The notes: generated by a model not told the origin, from the letters alone. Numbered from the stretch's first letter, positions 51,968-61,710 are shown. The stretch is DNA of 64,000 nt from Sphaerospermopsis kisseleviana NIES-73 (GCF_002368075.1 NZ_AP018314.1:656271-720270), one strand, 5' to 3'. A program made the numbers and translations.

Positions 51968-52256
51968 CCCTAATTACAGCAGTTTTCATGTCTTTAGACC
52001 ACAGTCAGGGCGAAGCATTCGGATGATAAGCTGTTGTGCATTTAATTTGTATAAGTGGAACAGGCAAGATGCCTGTTCCACAAGAGTTCAGAATATTAGG
52101 ATTATACAATTTAGCTGTGTAACAGCTTAGTCTTAGGTAAAAACCGATAATTAATTGTCCGAATGCTGATGCTTCCAGCACGCTTCGCGAACGCCCCTAC
52201 ATTGTTGACACGAAACCTAAATCAAAATGTGGTTTATTTACCTGAAAATTGCTGTA
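51968..52256 (+). repeat. Dispersed element with inverted core, MITE-bearing copy
   Basis: A second copy of 38266-38455. The 36-bp centre is reversed relative to the first copy, and a type B MITE sits inside it at 52027-52129. Outer parts are nearly identical (TTACAGCAGTTTTCATGTCT and ACGCTTCGCGAACGCCCC). The rest of 51302-52639 holds no gene I can support. Confidence 0.75.
52027..52129. mobile_element. 103-bp MITE (type B), intact copy with TA target duplication
   Basis: TAAGCTGTTGTGCATTTAAT at the left and its imperfect inverse ending AACAGCTTA at the right. A perfect internal hairpin TGGAACAGGCA/TGCCTGTTCCA. The flanks GATGA and GTCTTAGG join as GATGATAGTCTTAGG at the empty site (reverse of 38331-38350), proving a TA duplication. 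Confidence 0.85.
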
Positions 52257-52512
52257 ATCCAAGTAAACGAATCAATAATTTTTTGTGCAGATTGTCTTTG
52301 CAGTGTCAAGTCTTGTGGTGTGGGCATCTTGCCCGCTTACACAAATTAAATTCCCCCTTTTCAAGGGGGATAATGGGGGATCTCCAATACGTAAATTTCG
52401 TTAAGCGAACAGTATTGGTGGGCAATCTAGCGACGACTACCTTTTATGAATATAATTTTCTATATATCCTTAGAAATATTTTTAGCATTTATAGCTGATA
52501 AAAAGCTAAAAG

Positions 52513-52569
52513 CCGGGAGTTGTGATTTAAAAACTCAAGATATCAAGACTTTAATCGTTGTAACTCCCA
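52513..52569 (+). promoter_or_regulatory. Long hairpin in the remA leader
   Basis: GGGAGTTGTGATT and AATCGTTGTAACTCCC pair imperfectly around an AT-rich loop, followed by ATTTTTTATG. It lies about 70 bp before remA and could be a terminator for upstream transcripts or a leader structure. Confidence 0.35.
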
Positions 52570-52639
52570 TTTTTTATGTATAACATGAGAATATGTTTAT
52601 CAAGAACTTTTCCTCGCGCCTTGAGCGCCTATTTTTTTT

Positions 52640-52906
52640 ATGGATATTCAATTAATCAACATCGGTTTTGGCAACATTGTTTCCGCTAATCGAGTAGTTG
52701 CCATTGTCAGTCCAGAATCTGCCCCAATTAAGCGCATTATTACCGATGCCAGAGATAGAGGGCAACTGATAGATGCCACCTATGGTAGACGAACTAGGGC
52801 TGTCATTATCACTGATTCCAGTCATGTTATTTTATCAGCGATTCAGCCAGAAACGGTAGCAAATCGGTTTGTCATTTCCCGTGAGCATCAGACTGCCGAT
52901 AACTAA
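52640..52906 (+). CDS. remA: RemA family (DUF370) DNA-binding regulator
   Basis: An 88-residue DUF370/RemA protein: [20 protein letters not shown], then [40 protein letters not shown]. In Bacillus RemA is a DNA-binding activator of matrix genes; the remA-gmk order is conserved in many phyla and is kept here. The cyanobacterial role is unknown. The C-terminus has a short extra tail. There is no strong ribosome site; a T-run directly precedes the ATG. Confidence 0.9.
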   Translation: MDIQLINIGFGNIVSANRVVAIVSPESAPIKRIITDARDRGQLIDATYGRRTRAVIITDSSHVILSAIQPETVANRFVISREHQTADN

Positions 52907-53059
52907 TTATAGGTGGGGCTGTCAACCCCTCCTATTTATGCTATATCGACGCTAGGATATCAATTAGACAAGTTTTCTGTCACTGGTGCTACAATTCTCA
53001 TTCTTTAGTCTTAGCTTGCTCTCACAACAAAGCATAAGACTAATGAATAACGTTTATTG

Positions 53060-53680
53060 ATGAATTCAGAAGTTGAAGGGATAATGCAAGTCTTACCCAT
53101 ACCTAGTGGTGCTACTACCCCAGAAAGTCCGTCTTTGGGCAAACTGATTGTTTTAACTGGTCCGAGTGGAGTTGGCAAAGGAACTTTGATGCAAAAGCTC
53201 CTCCAACTTCATCCAGAGCTTTATTATTCAGTATCTGCCACGACTCGTTCTCCCCGTCCAGGAGAAATTAATGGCCAAAATTATTACTTTATCACCCGCA
53301 GCCAGTTTGAAAAATTAGTTGCTCAAGGGGAACTTTTGGAATGGGCGGAATTTGCTGGTAACTATTACGGAACTCCCCGTGCAGCGGTGCTTGAGCAAAT
53401 TCAGTCTGGTAAGTTGGTGATACTAGAAATTGAATTGGAAGGGGCAAGACAAATTAGAACTTCCTACCCTAACGCACTGAGTATTTTTATACTACCGCCT
53501 TCATTTTCAGAACTAGAGAAACGGATAAGGGGAAGAGGACAAGATTCTCAAGAGGCGATCGCCCGTCGTCTAAATCGCGCCCAAGAGGAAATAGAAGCAG
53601 CAGCAGAATTTGATATTCAAATTGTCAATGATGATTTGGAAACTGCTTTAAATCAAATTGAAGCTGTTTTATTTGAGTAA
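53060..53680 (+). CDS. gmk: Guanylate kinase
   Basis: About 206 residues. It phosphorylates GMP to GDP. The P-loop is [13 protein letters not shown], the GMP-binding region is [17 protein letters not shown] and [15 protein letters not shown], with the lid [15 protein letters not shown] and VNDDLE near the end. A 24-residue leader precedes the core, common in cyanobacteria. ATG 53060 is chosen; TTG 53057 is in frame and ATG 53087 would shorten it. It follows remA by about 150 bp. Confidence 0.95.
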   Translation: MNSEVEGIMQVLPIPSGATTPESPSLGKLIVLTGPSGVGKGTLMQKLLQLHPELYYSVSATTRSPRPGEINGQNYYFITRSQFEKLVAQGELLEWAEFAGNYYGTPRAAVLEQIQSGKLVILEIELEGARQIRTSYPNALSIFILPPSFSELEKRIRGRGQDSQEAIARRLNRAQEEIEAAAEFDIQIVNDDLETALNQIEAVLFE

Positions 53681-53750
53681 CAGGTAATAGGTAATTGGCA
53701 AAAATGATTAACAATTACCAATCACCAATTACCCATTACCACAGATCAAA

Positions 53751-54272
53751 TTAACCGATTAAACCTTGGATCAGTCCAGAGTTGACAGTCAAAAAGAAAG
53801 CAACTACAGCACCACCAATACCACCAATTAAGAAAGCACTAGCGAAGTTATTCCAGCTTTCTTTGGAGTTAAAAGCATCCATTGGAGGGTTAGGTACAGT
53901 TACACTGGGAAGTGCTGATGCTGGATTGCTATTAGCATACAAGGATAAACAAGCTGTAAGAATTACAACCAAGCCAATACTACCCAATAAACCAGCTAAG
54001 TTAGCGTTAGCAGCATCCCGCAGGGGACCTAACTTATCAAAAGGTCCAAAGAGCAAGTAACCATGAGCCATACCTACTTCCAGCCCGCGTCTAAAAGGAT
54101 TTAGTCCAGGACGATAAGCGGGTAAGTTACCAATAAACCACTTAACCAGGGGAGAAGAATTGACTGGAGTTTCCAAATTTCCATCTTGAGGATTACCGCC
54201 AGCTGCTCTTACAGTTTCCCGATTTCTGGGATCACTGGGGAGATTTTTGGATGCGTTTACTGCTTGTGCCAT
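53751..54272 (-). CDS. psaL: Photosystem I reaction centre subunit XI
   Basis: A 173-residue PsaL: stromal N-terminus with DPRNRETVRAAGGNPQDGNL, PLVKWFIGNLPAYRPGLNPF, RGLEVGMAHGYLLFGPFDKL, and three membrane helices (about 80-115, 95-120 and 145-168). PsaL holds PSI trimers or tetramers together. It is the last gene of psaF-psaJ-psaL on the minus strand. The gap to psaJ is about 130 bp. Confidence 0.97.
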   Translation of the reverse strand: MAQAVNASKNLPSDPRNRETVRAAGGNPQDGNLETPVNSSPLVKWFIGNLPAYRPGLNPFRRGLEVGMAHGYLLFGPFDKLGPLRDAANANLAGLLGSIGLVVILTACLSLYANSNPASALPSVTVPNPPMDAFNSKESWNNFASAFLIGGIGGAVVAFFLTVNSGLIQGLIG

Positions 54273-54400
54273 ATTTTATGTTGCCTCAAAATTCGAGCTT
54301 CAAAATTCAAAAGGGGTGGCATTGATTCAGTTATCAGTAAACAGCAATCAGATTTGATGTATTTACTGGGTACTGTTTACTGATATCAACCCGTTTTACC

Positions 54401-54550
54401 CTATGGTAGAGGGTGGAAAAGTAGGTCAGGGAAGAAGCGGTTAAATTCGATCAAAATGCCCGCTGTAATGGTCAGCCAGATGGTAGCGGCTACAGGTGCT
54501 GTAGAAATGAACTTAATCAAATAGGATGATTGTTCGCCTTTGTCAGCCAT
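54401..54550 (-). CDS. psaJ: Photosystem I subunit IX
   Basis: A 49-residue one-helix protein, [20 protein letters not shown] followed by the helix [20 protein letters not shown] and the tail PDLLFHPLP. The [13 protein letters not shown] end is diagnostic of PsaJ, which sits beside PsaF at the PSI edge and binds chlorophyll. The N-terminus is longer than in plant PsaJ, as usual in Nostocales. It lies 40 bases after psaF, so co-transcribed. Confidence 0.96.
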   Translation of the reverse strand: MADKGEQSSYLIKFISTAPVAATIWLTITAGILIEFNRFFPDLLFHPLP

Positions 54551-54590
54551 GAATTTAGTCTCCAAAAACAAGTGAATGAGAGCAGATGAA

Positions 54591-55085
54591 TTAGCGTGGA
54601 GAAATAGTGATTTCTGAATCCTTAGCGGTTAATTCACCAGAAAGAAATTCTTTGATTGCAGCTGCTGGCCAAGCAAACCCAGTAGCAATGATGGGTAGTG
54701 CTAAACCCAAATCAATTTGGATTTCTTTTTGCTCAGTATCAGATTCCTTTTTGATCGCTTGTAAGTAAGCGCGGCCAACCCAGCCGATCCAACCAGCGAT
54801 ATACAGGAAGAGAATGCTGGGGATTAAAAAGTCTCCAGCCCGATCCAAGCGACCATCAACAATCAAGTGAGGATAGCCTTCAGGACCACATAAAGCCTGA
54901 GAATAGCGTTCAAACCGCTTTTTACCAGATTCAGGGTCAGCGGTGGTATTACGGGCATTTAGGGCAAGCTCTTGAAAAGCGGGAGAATCTTTACAGGGAA
55001 CAAGGTTAGCGCCCAGAGCATTAGCTGAGGGGGCAAAATTGAACCAAAGACCAATCGCTAAAATCAAAGCAAACAATCGTCTCAT
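54591..55085 (-). CDS. psaF: Photosystem I subunit III (plastocyanin/cytochrome c6 docking)
   Basis: A 164-residue PsaF with a lumen-targeting signal ([23 protein letters not shown]), Cys pair (VPCKDS and QALCGPEG), [20 protein letters not shown] and a membrane helix followed by [13 protein letters not shown] 55085 has AAAGGAAA upstream; a longer in-frame start at 55148 would add residues with no targeting sense. It is first in psaF-psaJ-psaL. Upstream DNA carries heptamer arrays shared with the tsaD leader. Confidence 0.96.
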   Translation of the reverse strand: MRRLFALILAIGLWFNFAPSANALGANLVPCKDSPAFQELALNARNTTADPESGKKRFERYSQALCGPEGYPHLIVDGRLDRAGDFLIPSILFLYIAGWIGWVGRAYLQAIKKESDTEQKEIQIDLGLALPIIATGFAWPAAAIKEFLSGELTAKDSEITISPR

Positions 55086-55249
55086 TGAGTTGTTTCCTTT
55101 TATTACAAAACAAGAAGTTTTTTGTACAACACGAAGCGGCTTGTACAATGTTTAATTTGGATAACTAGCAAGTCATCATACTCTTGGCTGGGAATCGAGT
55201 AAAGTTTAAGTAAATAAAAGTTAAAGCTTCGCAACCAAAAGTAAGGTTT

Positions 55250-55410
55250 GGTGATTGGTGATTGGTGATTGGTGATTGGTGATTGGGAAAAATAGTCTCC
55301 CCTGTACCCTGCACCCCTTGCCTCTTTCTAGTCACCAGTCCCCAGTCACCAGTCCCCAGTCCCCAGTCCCCAGTCACCAATCCCCAGTCACCAGTCACCA
55401 ATCACTAATC
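55250..55410 (+). repeat. Opposed heptamer arrays between psaF and tsaD
   Basis: GTGATTG repeated five times (about 55252-55287) is followed, some 40 bp later, by about ten CCAGTCA/CCCAGTC units ending in CCAATCA (55331-55410). The two arrays are roughly complementary and could fold together in RNA. The tsaD ATG follows four bases after the array, leaving no ordinary ribosome site. Confidence 0.75.
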
Positions 55411-55413
55411 ACC

Positions 55414-56451
55414 ATGACCACAGTTTTAGCGATCGAAACAAGTTGTGATGAAACTGCTGTGGCAATTGTCAAGAATCGTCAAGTGTGCAGCAGTATCATA
55501 GCCTCGCAAATTCCCGTCCATCAGCAGTATGGTGGGGTAGTTCCAGAAGTAGCTTCAAGGCAACATTTAGAAATAATTAATCAGGCAATAGCCCAAGCTT
55601 TCGATGAAAGCGCAATGAACTGGGGACAAATTGACGGGATTGCCGCCACTTGTGCGCCTGGACTGGTAGGAGCATTGTTGGTAGGGTTAACGGCTGCCAA
55701 AACCCTGGCTATGGTGCATGAAAAACCATTTTTGGGAGTTCATCACCTGGAAGGTCATATCTATGCTACTTACCTAGCACAACCCAATTTAGACCCCCCA
55801 TTTCTTAGCTTACTCGTTTCAGGCGGACATACAAGCTTGATTTATGTTAAAGATTGTGGTAATTACGAAACTCTAGGAGAAACCCGTGATGATGCGGCGG
55901 GTGAGGCTTTTGATAAAGTGTCAAGATTATTAAAGTTGGGATATCCCGGCGGACCTGTGATTGATAAATTGGCGCAGACAGGTGATCCCCAAGCTTTTGT
56001 ATTACCAGAAGGAAGAATTTCCCTACCAGGTGGGGGTTATCATCGCTATGATGGCAGTTTTAGCGGATTAAAAACGGCTGTATTAAGGTTAGTGCAGCAG
56101 TTAGAAAAAGATGGTGGACAATTGCCCGTAGCGGATATTGCAGCCAGTTTTCAAGAAACAATAGCCAAAGCCTTAACCAAAAGAGCGATCGCCTGCGCTC
56201 GTGACTATGGTTTAAATACAATTGCCGTAGGTGGAGGTGTAGCGGCCAACAGTGGACTCAGAAAGCATTTACAAGCTGCGGCGGCCGAGAATAATCTCCA
56301 AGTCCTATTCCCGCCCTTAAAATTCTGTACTGACAACGCCGCCATGATCGGCTGTGCAGCGGCTGATCATCTTTCCCGTGGACATACATCTTCTCTCACC
56401 TTGGGCGTTCATTCTCGACTGCCTTTAACCCAAGTCATGCAATTGTATTAG
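55414..56451 (+). CDS. tsaD: tRNA N6-adenosine threonylcarbamoyltransferase
   Basis: A 345-residue TsaD (Kae1/Gcp). It joins threonylcarbamoyl to A37 of ANN-decoding tRNAs. Motifs are [13 protein letters not shown] at the start, the metal-binding [38 protein letters not shown] and [10 protein letters not shown]. An in-frame ORF extends back to 55276, but those residues come from the heptamer array, so ATG 55414 is the start. The tsaC partner is 6 kb downstream (61818). Confidence 0.96.
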   Translation: MTTVLAIETSCDETAVAIVKNRQVCSSIIASQIPVHQQYGGVVPEVASRQHLEIINQAIAQAFDESAMNWGQIDGIAATCAPGLVGALLVGLTAAKTLAMVHEKPFLGVHHLEGHIYATYLAQPNLDPPFLSLLVSGGHTSLIYVKDCGNYETLGETRDDAAGEAFDKVSRLLKLGYPGGPVIDKLAQTGDPQAFVLPEGRISLPGGGYHRYDGSFSGLKTAVLRLVQQLEKDGGQLPVADIAASFQETIAKALTKRAIACARDYGLNTIAVGGGVAANSGLRKHLQAAAAENNLQVLFPPLKFCTDNAAMIGCAAADHLSRGHTSSLTLGVHSRLPLTQVMQLY

Positions 56452-56464
56452 AAGGCAGGAATTT

Positions 56465-56563
56465 TTTATTTTGGATTTTGGATTTTGGATTTTGGATTGT
56501 TTGTATCAACCCCAATCTAAAATCTAAAATCTAAAATCTAAAATCTAAAATCTAAAATTTTCT
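56465..56563. terminator. Convergent heptamer arrays able to form one long hairpin
   Basis: TTTTGGA repeated about four times (56469-56497) and AATCTAAA units repeated about six times (56514-56558) are near-complementary. It lies between the converging tsaD and hydrolase genes, so it may terminate both. Confidence 0.55.
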
Positions 56564-56579
56564 GCCTAATGCCCAATGA

Positions 56580-57515
56580 TTAATGACTAATGACTAATGA
56601 CCGAATATGATCAGCAACGGCATCTGGTTGTTCTAACATTGCCAGATGTCCACAATTAGGAATTTCAATAAAATTATTACCAACGTATTGGAACAGCCTA
56701 TGGAAGCTGGCTAAATGGCGTACATATTTGGGTTCCATAAGCTTGTCATCCGCACCAGCTAAAAAATAAACTGGTTGCTTTATTTGTGAAACTAACTGAG
56801 GTAAGCGGTTCACTTCTTCCTCTGTTGTAGAGTCTAAAAGCGTTCCTAGTGCAGCTTCTGGATCGGCAACAACAAAATCAATAATTCGTTGACGCGCCCA
56901 AAAACGGTCTAAAGGACGTGATACACTGGCTCTGGTAAAGAGCAAATCAATCCAAGGCACTTGGTAAAGCCAGCGTGGCCGAACTTGGAGAAATTTTTGA
57001 CCCTTTGAGCGAAACTGCTCAAATGCTTCTTTAAGATAAATTCCACCACCAGCATTAATACAAATAACTCCTTTAACACGGCCAGGTAATTGAGACGCTG
57101 TCCATAGAGCAATAGTACCTCCCAAAGAATGACCAATGAGCCAAACACTCTTGAGATTGAGAACTTCTAGCAGAGCTATTAAATCTTGAGAGTATGAGGC
57201 AGGAGAATACAGAGAATCAGCAGTATAGGTAACTAATTTAGGATCTGTGGTGGAATTGAGCTTTAGTTTGTGCAGTTTTTGGGCGTTTCGGCTGTGATTA
57301 AAATCAAATTTTGCCTGAGACTGAGATTCACCAAAACCTCGCAAATCATAAGACAAGCACTGAAAATCAACTGATAGGCGAGAAATCACAGGTTGCCAGT
57401 ATCCACGACTGTTGAGCCAACCGTGGATAAACACTAAAGCATGAGGGTAAGAGGTGGGAGCCGTTAACTCATAAGCGTGGGGAACGCCGAAGATTTCTAT
57501 TGTTGCCATATCCAT
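56580..57515 (-). CDS. Alpha/beta hydrolase
   Basis: A 311-residue alpha/beta-hydrolase fold protein. The oxyanion region is LVFIHGWLNSRGYW, the nucleophile elbow is GHSLGG, the acid is in LAGADDKLM and the His in NCGHLAMLEQP, so the triad is complete. A cap insertion with FEQFRSKGQKFLQ lies about 180-235. No signal peptide. The substrate is unknown; chlorophyllase-, esterase- or haloperoxidase-like enzymes look alike at this level. ATG 57515, with a second ATG two codons on. Confidence 0.85.
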   Translation of the reverse strand: MDMATIEIFGVPHAYELTAPTSYPHALVFIHGWLNSRGYWQPVISRLSVDFQCLSYDLRGFGESQSQAKFDFNHSRNAQKLHKLKLNSTTDPKLVTYTADSLYSPASYSQDLIALLEVLNLKSVWLIGHSLGGTIALWTASQLPGRVKGVICINAGGGIYLKEAFEQFRSKGQKFLQVRPRWLYQVPWIDLLFTRASVSRPLDRFWARQRIIDFVVADPEAALGTLLDSTTEEEVNRLPQLVSQIKQPVYFLAGADDKLMEPKYVRHLASFHRLFQYVGNNFIEIPNCGHLAMLEQPDAVADHIRSLVISH

Positions 57516-57633
57516 ATCGTAACCCGAAGAGCGGGTGCGACTAAATACGGAGAGAAAAATAGTTATGGGGCTGGAGATGTGGGGAACAAACAGGGGAGCA
57601 GGGGGAAGTTATAGGAGGCAGGAGGTAGGAGGT

Positions 57634-57909
57634 AATTTCATAGACAAAACTATACTTGTATTGACAAAAATCAATATATTTTTAGGAAAAAATCAACTAC
57701 TTGATATATAATACGGTGATATCAAGTATTGAATTGAGACTATTGCCGACGCGAAAACCAAGCAATGATGGTGGTAGTCTTTTTCAGAAACTTAATTGGA
57801 ACACAATCGCGTCTGGCTAAGGCGTGAAAGTCTACTGAGGGATAACTGCTCCCATGCTCCCGTTGAAGTAGAAAGTAAAGTCTAGTTTTGTCTAGGTTTT
57901 ATATAGCAG
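57634..57909 (-). mobile_element. 276-bp structured repeat element, copy 3
   Basis: The reverse complement of 4861-5136 with, by eye, two differences in the inner 254 bp (TTGTATTG for TTATATTG; CACAATCG for CACGATCG). The outer borders agree from AATTTCA to CTGCTATAT. All stems described for copy 1 are preserved. It stands alone between the hydrolase and GNAT genes. Nothing else is seen in 57516-58262. Confidence 0.78.
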
Positions 57910-58262
57910 GTTTAAGTTCACAAGTTGGCTAAAGCGATCGCCTCCATTGTCGTTTTTGCTGTCAATCTTGGGCAAATGATTCTGTTTGGGTCTGTATCAG
58001 CGGCAAATTCATCAAAATTATAGATATGGATACATCAAAATACCTGATCATGCAGTATCTTGATTTCAGTGGCACAAAAAATCAACCACTAAAAACAATC
58101 CAGCAGATGAAAGTCCAGGAATTTGCCAAAAATACCCTGTGCTTTAGCTAGGTGATTGTAAAAACAAAATGCTAAAGTTAAAAATGATTGGTTTGAAACT
58201 TTTAGTAACTGGCTGTCAAAAGTCCCCATCCCGAAAACACCCAACGTAATTTTTTAGGTTAG

Positions 58263-58886
58263 GTGTCTGAAGATAGAACAGAGACAGTGTTTTTACTAAT
58301 GATTCAACACTCTCAAGCAGAGTCACCAATTCAGTCATGTTACCCGAACCACGTTGGCATGGGTTTTTGGAAAACTTGGTTTAGTAGTTCTGAATCTGTA
58401 GCGACAAATAAAACGACCGCATTTGATGAGTATGGACGGGGAGATAAAGGTAACTCTAGCGCCGGAAGCGACAGTATCGTTTTTAGCACTGAACGCGATA
58501 TCGACCTGTATGAACTAGAAGAACTCTGTGATGCGGTGGGTTGGTCGCGTCGTCCTCTGAGAAAAGTAAAAAAAGCCATTGAACATAGTTTTCTCGTCGC
58601 GTCTATGTGGCAAGTACGAGGAAATAAAAGGCGTTTAATTGGTTTTGCCCGTGCTACCTCAGATCATGCTTTTAATGCCACTATTTGGGATGTGGTAGTT
58701 CATCCAGACTTCCAAGGTCAAGGTCTGGGTAAGGCATTGATGAAATATGTCCTCAAAAAACTCAGAAGTGAAGAAATTAGCAATGTTACTCTTTTCGCTG
58801 ACCCTCATGTTGTAGATTTTTACCGGACCATGGGTTTTATGCCTGACCCAGAAGGTATTAAAGGGATGTTTTGGTATCCTCAATGA
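58263..58886 (+). CDS. GNAT N-acetyltransferase, Ycf52/NSI-like
   Basis: About 207 residues from GTG 58263, though ATG 58299 or 58359 ([13 protein letters not shown]) are possible starts and the latter suits the family. The C-terminal 140 residues are a GNAT fold: [56 protein letters not shown] (acetyl-CoA P-loop), VDFYRTMGF. It belongs to the cyanobacterial/plastid group related to Ycf52 and plant GNAT2/NSI, which acetylate proteins or small amines. It has a paralogue at 63378. Confidence 0.85.
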   Translation: MSEDRTETVFLLMIQHSQAESPIQSCYPNHVGMGFWKTWFSSSESVATNKTTAFDEYGRGDKGNSSAGSDSIVFSTERDIDLYELEELCDAVGWSRRPLRKVKKAIEHSFLVASMWQVRGNKRRLIGFARATSDHAFNATIWDVVVHPDFQGQGLGKALMKYVLKKLRSEEISNVTLFADPHVVDFYRTMGFMPDPEGIKGMFWYPQ

Positions 58887-59162
58887 TCCTCAAGCAAACA
58901 AAACAGGTTGCCGCCATAAATTCGCTATCATACCTAAGATGTGCTATTATTGTTTGGTTGAGCAATGAGCTTTAATCTAGCAGGATCAACTTTTTCAGGC
59001 TGAGTCAACAGAAAAACTCTTATTTCTTATTAAGGAAGTGATTTGATTTTTTTCCCTGTAAGGGGTTGGCAATCTGTTTTTAGTATGATATAGTTAGAAA
59101 GATGCTTGAGCAAAACATAATTTTTGTTATGTGCAGCTAAACTATCAACAGTAAAAGTTTTT

Positions 59163-59236
59163 CGGGATGTAGCGCAGCTTGGTAGCGCGCCTGCTTTGGG
59201 AGCAGGATGCCGCAGGTTCAAATCCTGTCATCCCGA
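59163..59236 (+). tRNA. trnP-UGG: tRNA-Pro (anticodon UGG)
   Basis: Acceptor stem CGGGATG/CATCCCG with discriminator A, D-arm GCGC-AGCTTGGTA-GCGC, anticodon stem CCTGC/GCAGG with loop TTTGGGA (anticodon TGG), and T-arm GCAGGTTCAAATCCTGT. It has 74 bases, no CCA encoded and no intron. The T-rich sequence after it may serve termination. Confidence 0.96.
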
Positions 59237-59840
59237 TTTTAGATAAATATTAAGATTATGGTAGCACTGTTAACTTGCTATAAATTCACTAATATGTGAG
59301 TAAATAGTATAGTATAGATTATATATTTTTTATTGGGTTATTGATAAAAGTTACTAATACATACTAACAACCCAAGTTCCTAGTTAGGAATACGAGTCAG
59401 GAGTTAAGAGAAAGAATGAATTATGATGGTGTTCGCTGCTTTTTTGCTGTCTACTTATCCTTGTTACTTGGATTTGAGAGCCTCACGGCCTTATCTACAG
59501 CTATAAAAAAACTCTGTTAATCGGAAATGGGAACGATTTATCAAGTCCTAGCGTCACGGAAAAACAAACAAAACAAACAACAAAACAAACAACAAAACAA
59601 TTAATTGTAATTGTTGTGAGCAAGAGTACCGAAAATCAAACCCTGGTGGAGAATATAATAGAAAAATACAGCATTTAGTAGTGAATAGCAGGGCAAAATT
59701 CCTAACAATTAGCACAATAAACTTATTTAAAGCTAAAATAGCTGGTTAGATAATTAAACTTGGTTTTGTTGGTATAAAATTCTACTACTTTCTGATTGTC
59801 TAAGTTAATTCAAGTATTGATATTGAGATAAGGAGTATTT
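59237..59840. other. Intergenic region with AAACAAAC array
   Basis: About 600 bp, no gene. An AAACAAAC/CAACAAAA simple array lies at 59561-59602, followed by an AATTAATTGTAATTGTTGTG stretch. The rest is AT-rich and should contain the tic22 promoter. Confidence 0.55.
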
Positions 59841-60641
59841 ATGAAATCATTGGTTCGCTGGGGCTTAACGCTGGGTTTAGTAGGTAGTACCCTATTTGGC
59901 AGCGTGGTAGCTGTTGATTTTCCTGTGCTGGCATTAACAGAACAACAAGTCAAAGAAAAATTGGATTCTGTACCGGTTTACTTGATTACGAATGATCAGG
60001 GTTTACCGTTGAGTCGGACTATACCCGCACAAAATGGACAACCAGGGGCTTCAGTGACTGGTGTATATATGAGTCGGCAGGAAGCTTTGGCGTTTATCAA
60101 AGAATTGCAAAATGCCAAAAATAAAGACCCAAAACTAGAAACAATGGCTAAACAGTTGCAAGTTACCGCTGTTCCTCTAGGTGTAATTTATCAGCAATTG
60201 CAACAAAGTAAAAACCAACAGAATAGACTGTTGTTTGCGTTCAAACCTGTAGATAAAGAAGTTAAAGGCGCTCTAACTTTACTAAATGCAAGTGGTCAAA
60301 AAGTAGATCAATTTAAGAGTGTACCTGTATTTGCGGTAAGGTTTGGGACAGATAAAGGCTATGTACCAATTCAATTAGGTGCGAATAATCAGCAAATGAT
60401 TCCTTTATTTTTGAGTAAACAAGATGCACTAGGTTTATTGAACCAAGTGAAACCAAAGTTTCCTCAAGCTGATATTCAGGTAATAGATGTGGATGGGGTG
60501 ATTAAAACTTTGGAAGATAAAAATGATTCTTGGTTAAATCAGGTGGTTTTGGTTCCATCCCCAGAGTCTAGAGAATATATTAGGACTTTGCCTAAAAATA
60601 ATGCTGCCAAGCAGAATAATGCACCTTCTAAACGGCGTTAA
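59841..60641 (+). CDS. tic22: Tic22 family periplasmic chaperone-like protein
   Basis: A 266-residue protein with a signal peptide (RWGLTLGLVGSTLFGSVVAV, to about residue 32), then two related Tic22 half-domains: VYLITNDQGLPL with MSRQEALAFIKEL, and VPVFAVRFGTDKGYVPIQLG with LSKQDALGLLNQV. Cyanobacterial Tic22 is a periplasmic/thylakoid chaperone needed for outer-membrane biogenesis. It ends in a basic tail. The start follows AAGGAG. Its position two bases before prmC matches Anabaena alr0114 as I recall. Confidence 0.93.
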   Translation: MKSLVRWGLTLGLVGSTLFGSVVAVDFPVLALTEQQVKEKLDSVPVYLITNDQGLPLSRTIPAQNGQPGASVTGVYMSRQEALAFIKELQNAKNKDPKLETMAKQLQVTAVPLGVIYQQLQQSKNQQNRLLFAFKPVDKEVKGALTLLNASGQKVDQFKSVPVFAVRFGTDKGYVPIQLGANNQQMIPLFLSKQDALGLLNQVKPKFPQADIQVIDVDGVIKTLEDKNDSWLNQVVLVPSPESREYIRTLPKNNAAKQNNAPSKRR

Positions 60642-60643
60642 TC

Positions 60644-61543
60644 ATGGCAAAGCAACAGTCATTTACTGGTATGGAAGTTTGGCAGTGGCGTAATCAAGCA
60701 CTGAAAGATGCTTTATCTACGGACATTTCTCCTGTAGAAGTTGATTGGCTGTTGCAAGAAATAACTGAGTTAGACCGCTTAACACTGCGTTTGGAGTCCT
60801 TCAAAAACTTGAATCATATTCAAACGCAGTTTTCTTTGTCAGAACTAGACCAGTTATGGCAAAGACGTTTACAGGAACGCTTGCCGATACAGTATATTGC
60901 TGGTGTGACACCTTGGCGCAAATTTAAACTCGCTGTGTCCAGTGCGGTTTTGATTCCTAGACCGGAAACAGAGATTTTGATTGATTTGGCTGTAAACGCT
61001 GCTGAAAGTAAGGGGTTACAATCAGGTCATTGGGCAGATTTGGGGACTGGGAGTGGGGCGATCGCTCTTGGTTTAGCGGAGGTATTGACAAATGCGACGA
61101 TTCATGCTGTAGATGTCAGTGCTGAAGCTTTAGAGGTTGCGAAAACTAATGCGGAAAGTTTAGGTTTTGGGGAACGAGTGAAATTTTACCAAGGTAATTG
61201 GTGGAAACCCTTAGAATTTTTGCAAGGTCAATTTAGCGGGATGGTATCAAATCCGCCTTATATTCCCAGTGATACGGTACTGACATTACAACCGGAAGTA
61301 GTGAAACATGAACCCCATCTAGCATTAGATGGTGGTGTGGATGGTTTAGATTGTATTCGTCATTTAATCGCAGTTGCTCCTGATTATTTGCGTCCTGGTG
61401 GAATGTGGTTAATTGAAATGATGGCGGGACAGGCTGAAACGGTGCGAGAATTGTTAGAAAAGAATGGTAATTATAGTGACATTTCTATTCATGCAGATTT
61501 AGCAGGAATAGAACGGTTTGCGATAGCTTATGTAAATATGTAG
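60644..61543 (+). CDS. prmC: Release factor glutamine N5-methyltransferase
   Basis: A 299-residue PrmC (HemK). It methylates the GGQ glutamine of RF1 and RF2. N-terminal helical domain with PIQYIAG and the substrate-binding start, then VLIPRPETEILID, motif I DLGTGSGAIALGLAEV, and the catalytic NPPYIPS (about residue 203). ALDGGVDGLDCIRHLI and the closing IEMMAGQ are also typical. It follows tic22 after two bases, so it is translated from the same message. Confidence 0.96.
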   Translation: MAKQQSFTGMEVWQWRNQALKDALSTDISPVEVDWLLQEITELDRLTLRLESFKNLNHIQTQFSLSELDQLWQRRLQERLPIQYIAGVTPWRKFKLAVSSAVLIPRPETEILIDLAVNAAESKGLQSGHWADLGTGSGAIALGLAEVLTNATIHAVDVSAEALEVAKTNAESLGFGERVKFYQGNWWKPLEFLQGQFSGMVSNPPYIPSDTVLTLQPEVVKHEPHLALDGGVDGLDCIRHLIAVAPDYLRPGGMWLIEMMAGQAETVRELLEKNGNYSDISIHADLAGIERFAIAYVNM

Positions 61544-61582
61544 AATGTCCTGGATATGATGTTTTCTGCATCAGGATTTTCA

Positions 61583-61710
61583 TTGTCAGAATCAGGATAT
61601 CCAGGATTATAGGATTTACAGGATGTTGATTTAATAGGAATGTGGTGATTTTTCAAAATTTGATTTTGTCAGAATCAGGATTTTCAGGATTTAAGGATGT
61701 TCAGGATGTC
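61583..61710 (+). repeat. Two 45-bp interspersed repeat copies
   Basis: Copies of the family described at 226-694 at 61583-61627 and 61667-61710, in forward orientation, between prmC and tsaC. A further partial word (CATCAGGATTTTCATTG) precedes them. Confidence 0.8.

Noticed and set aside
52163..52498. 111-codon frame
   Set aside because: It begins within a dispersed repeat and continues into AT-rich spacer; no protein-like features.
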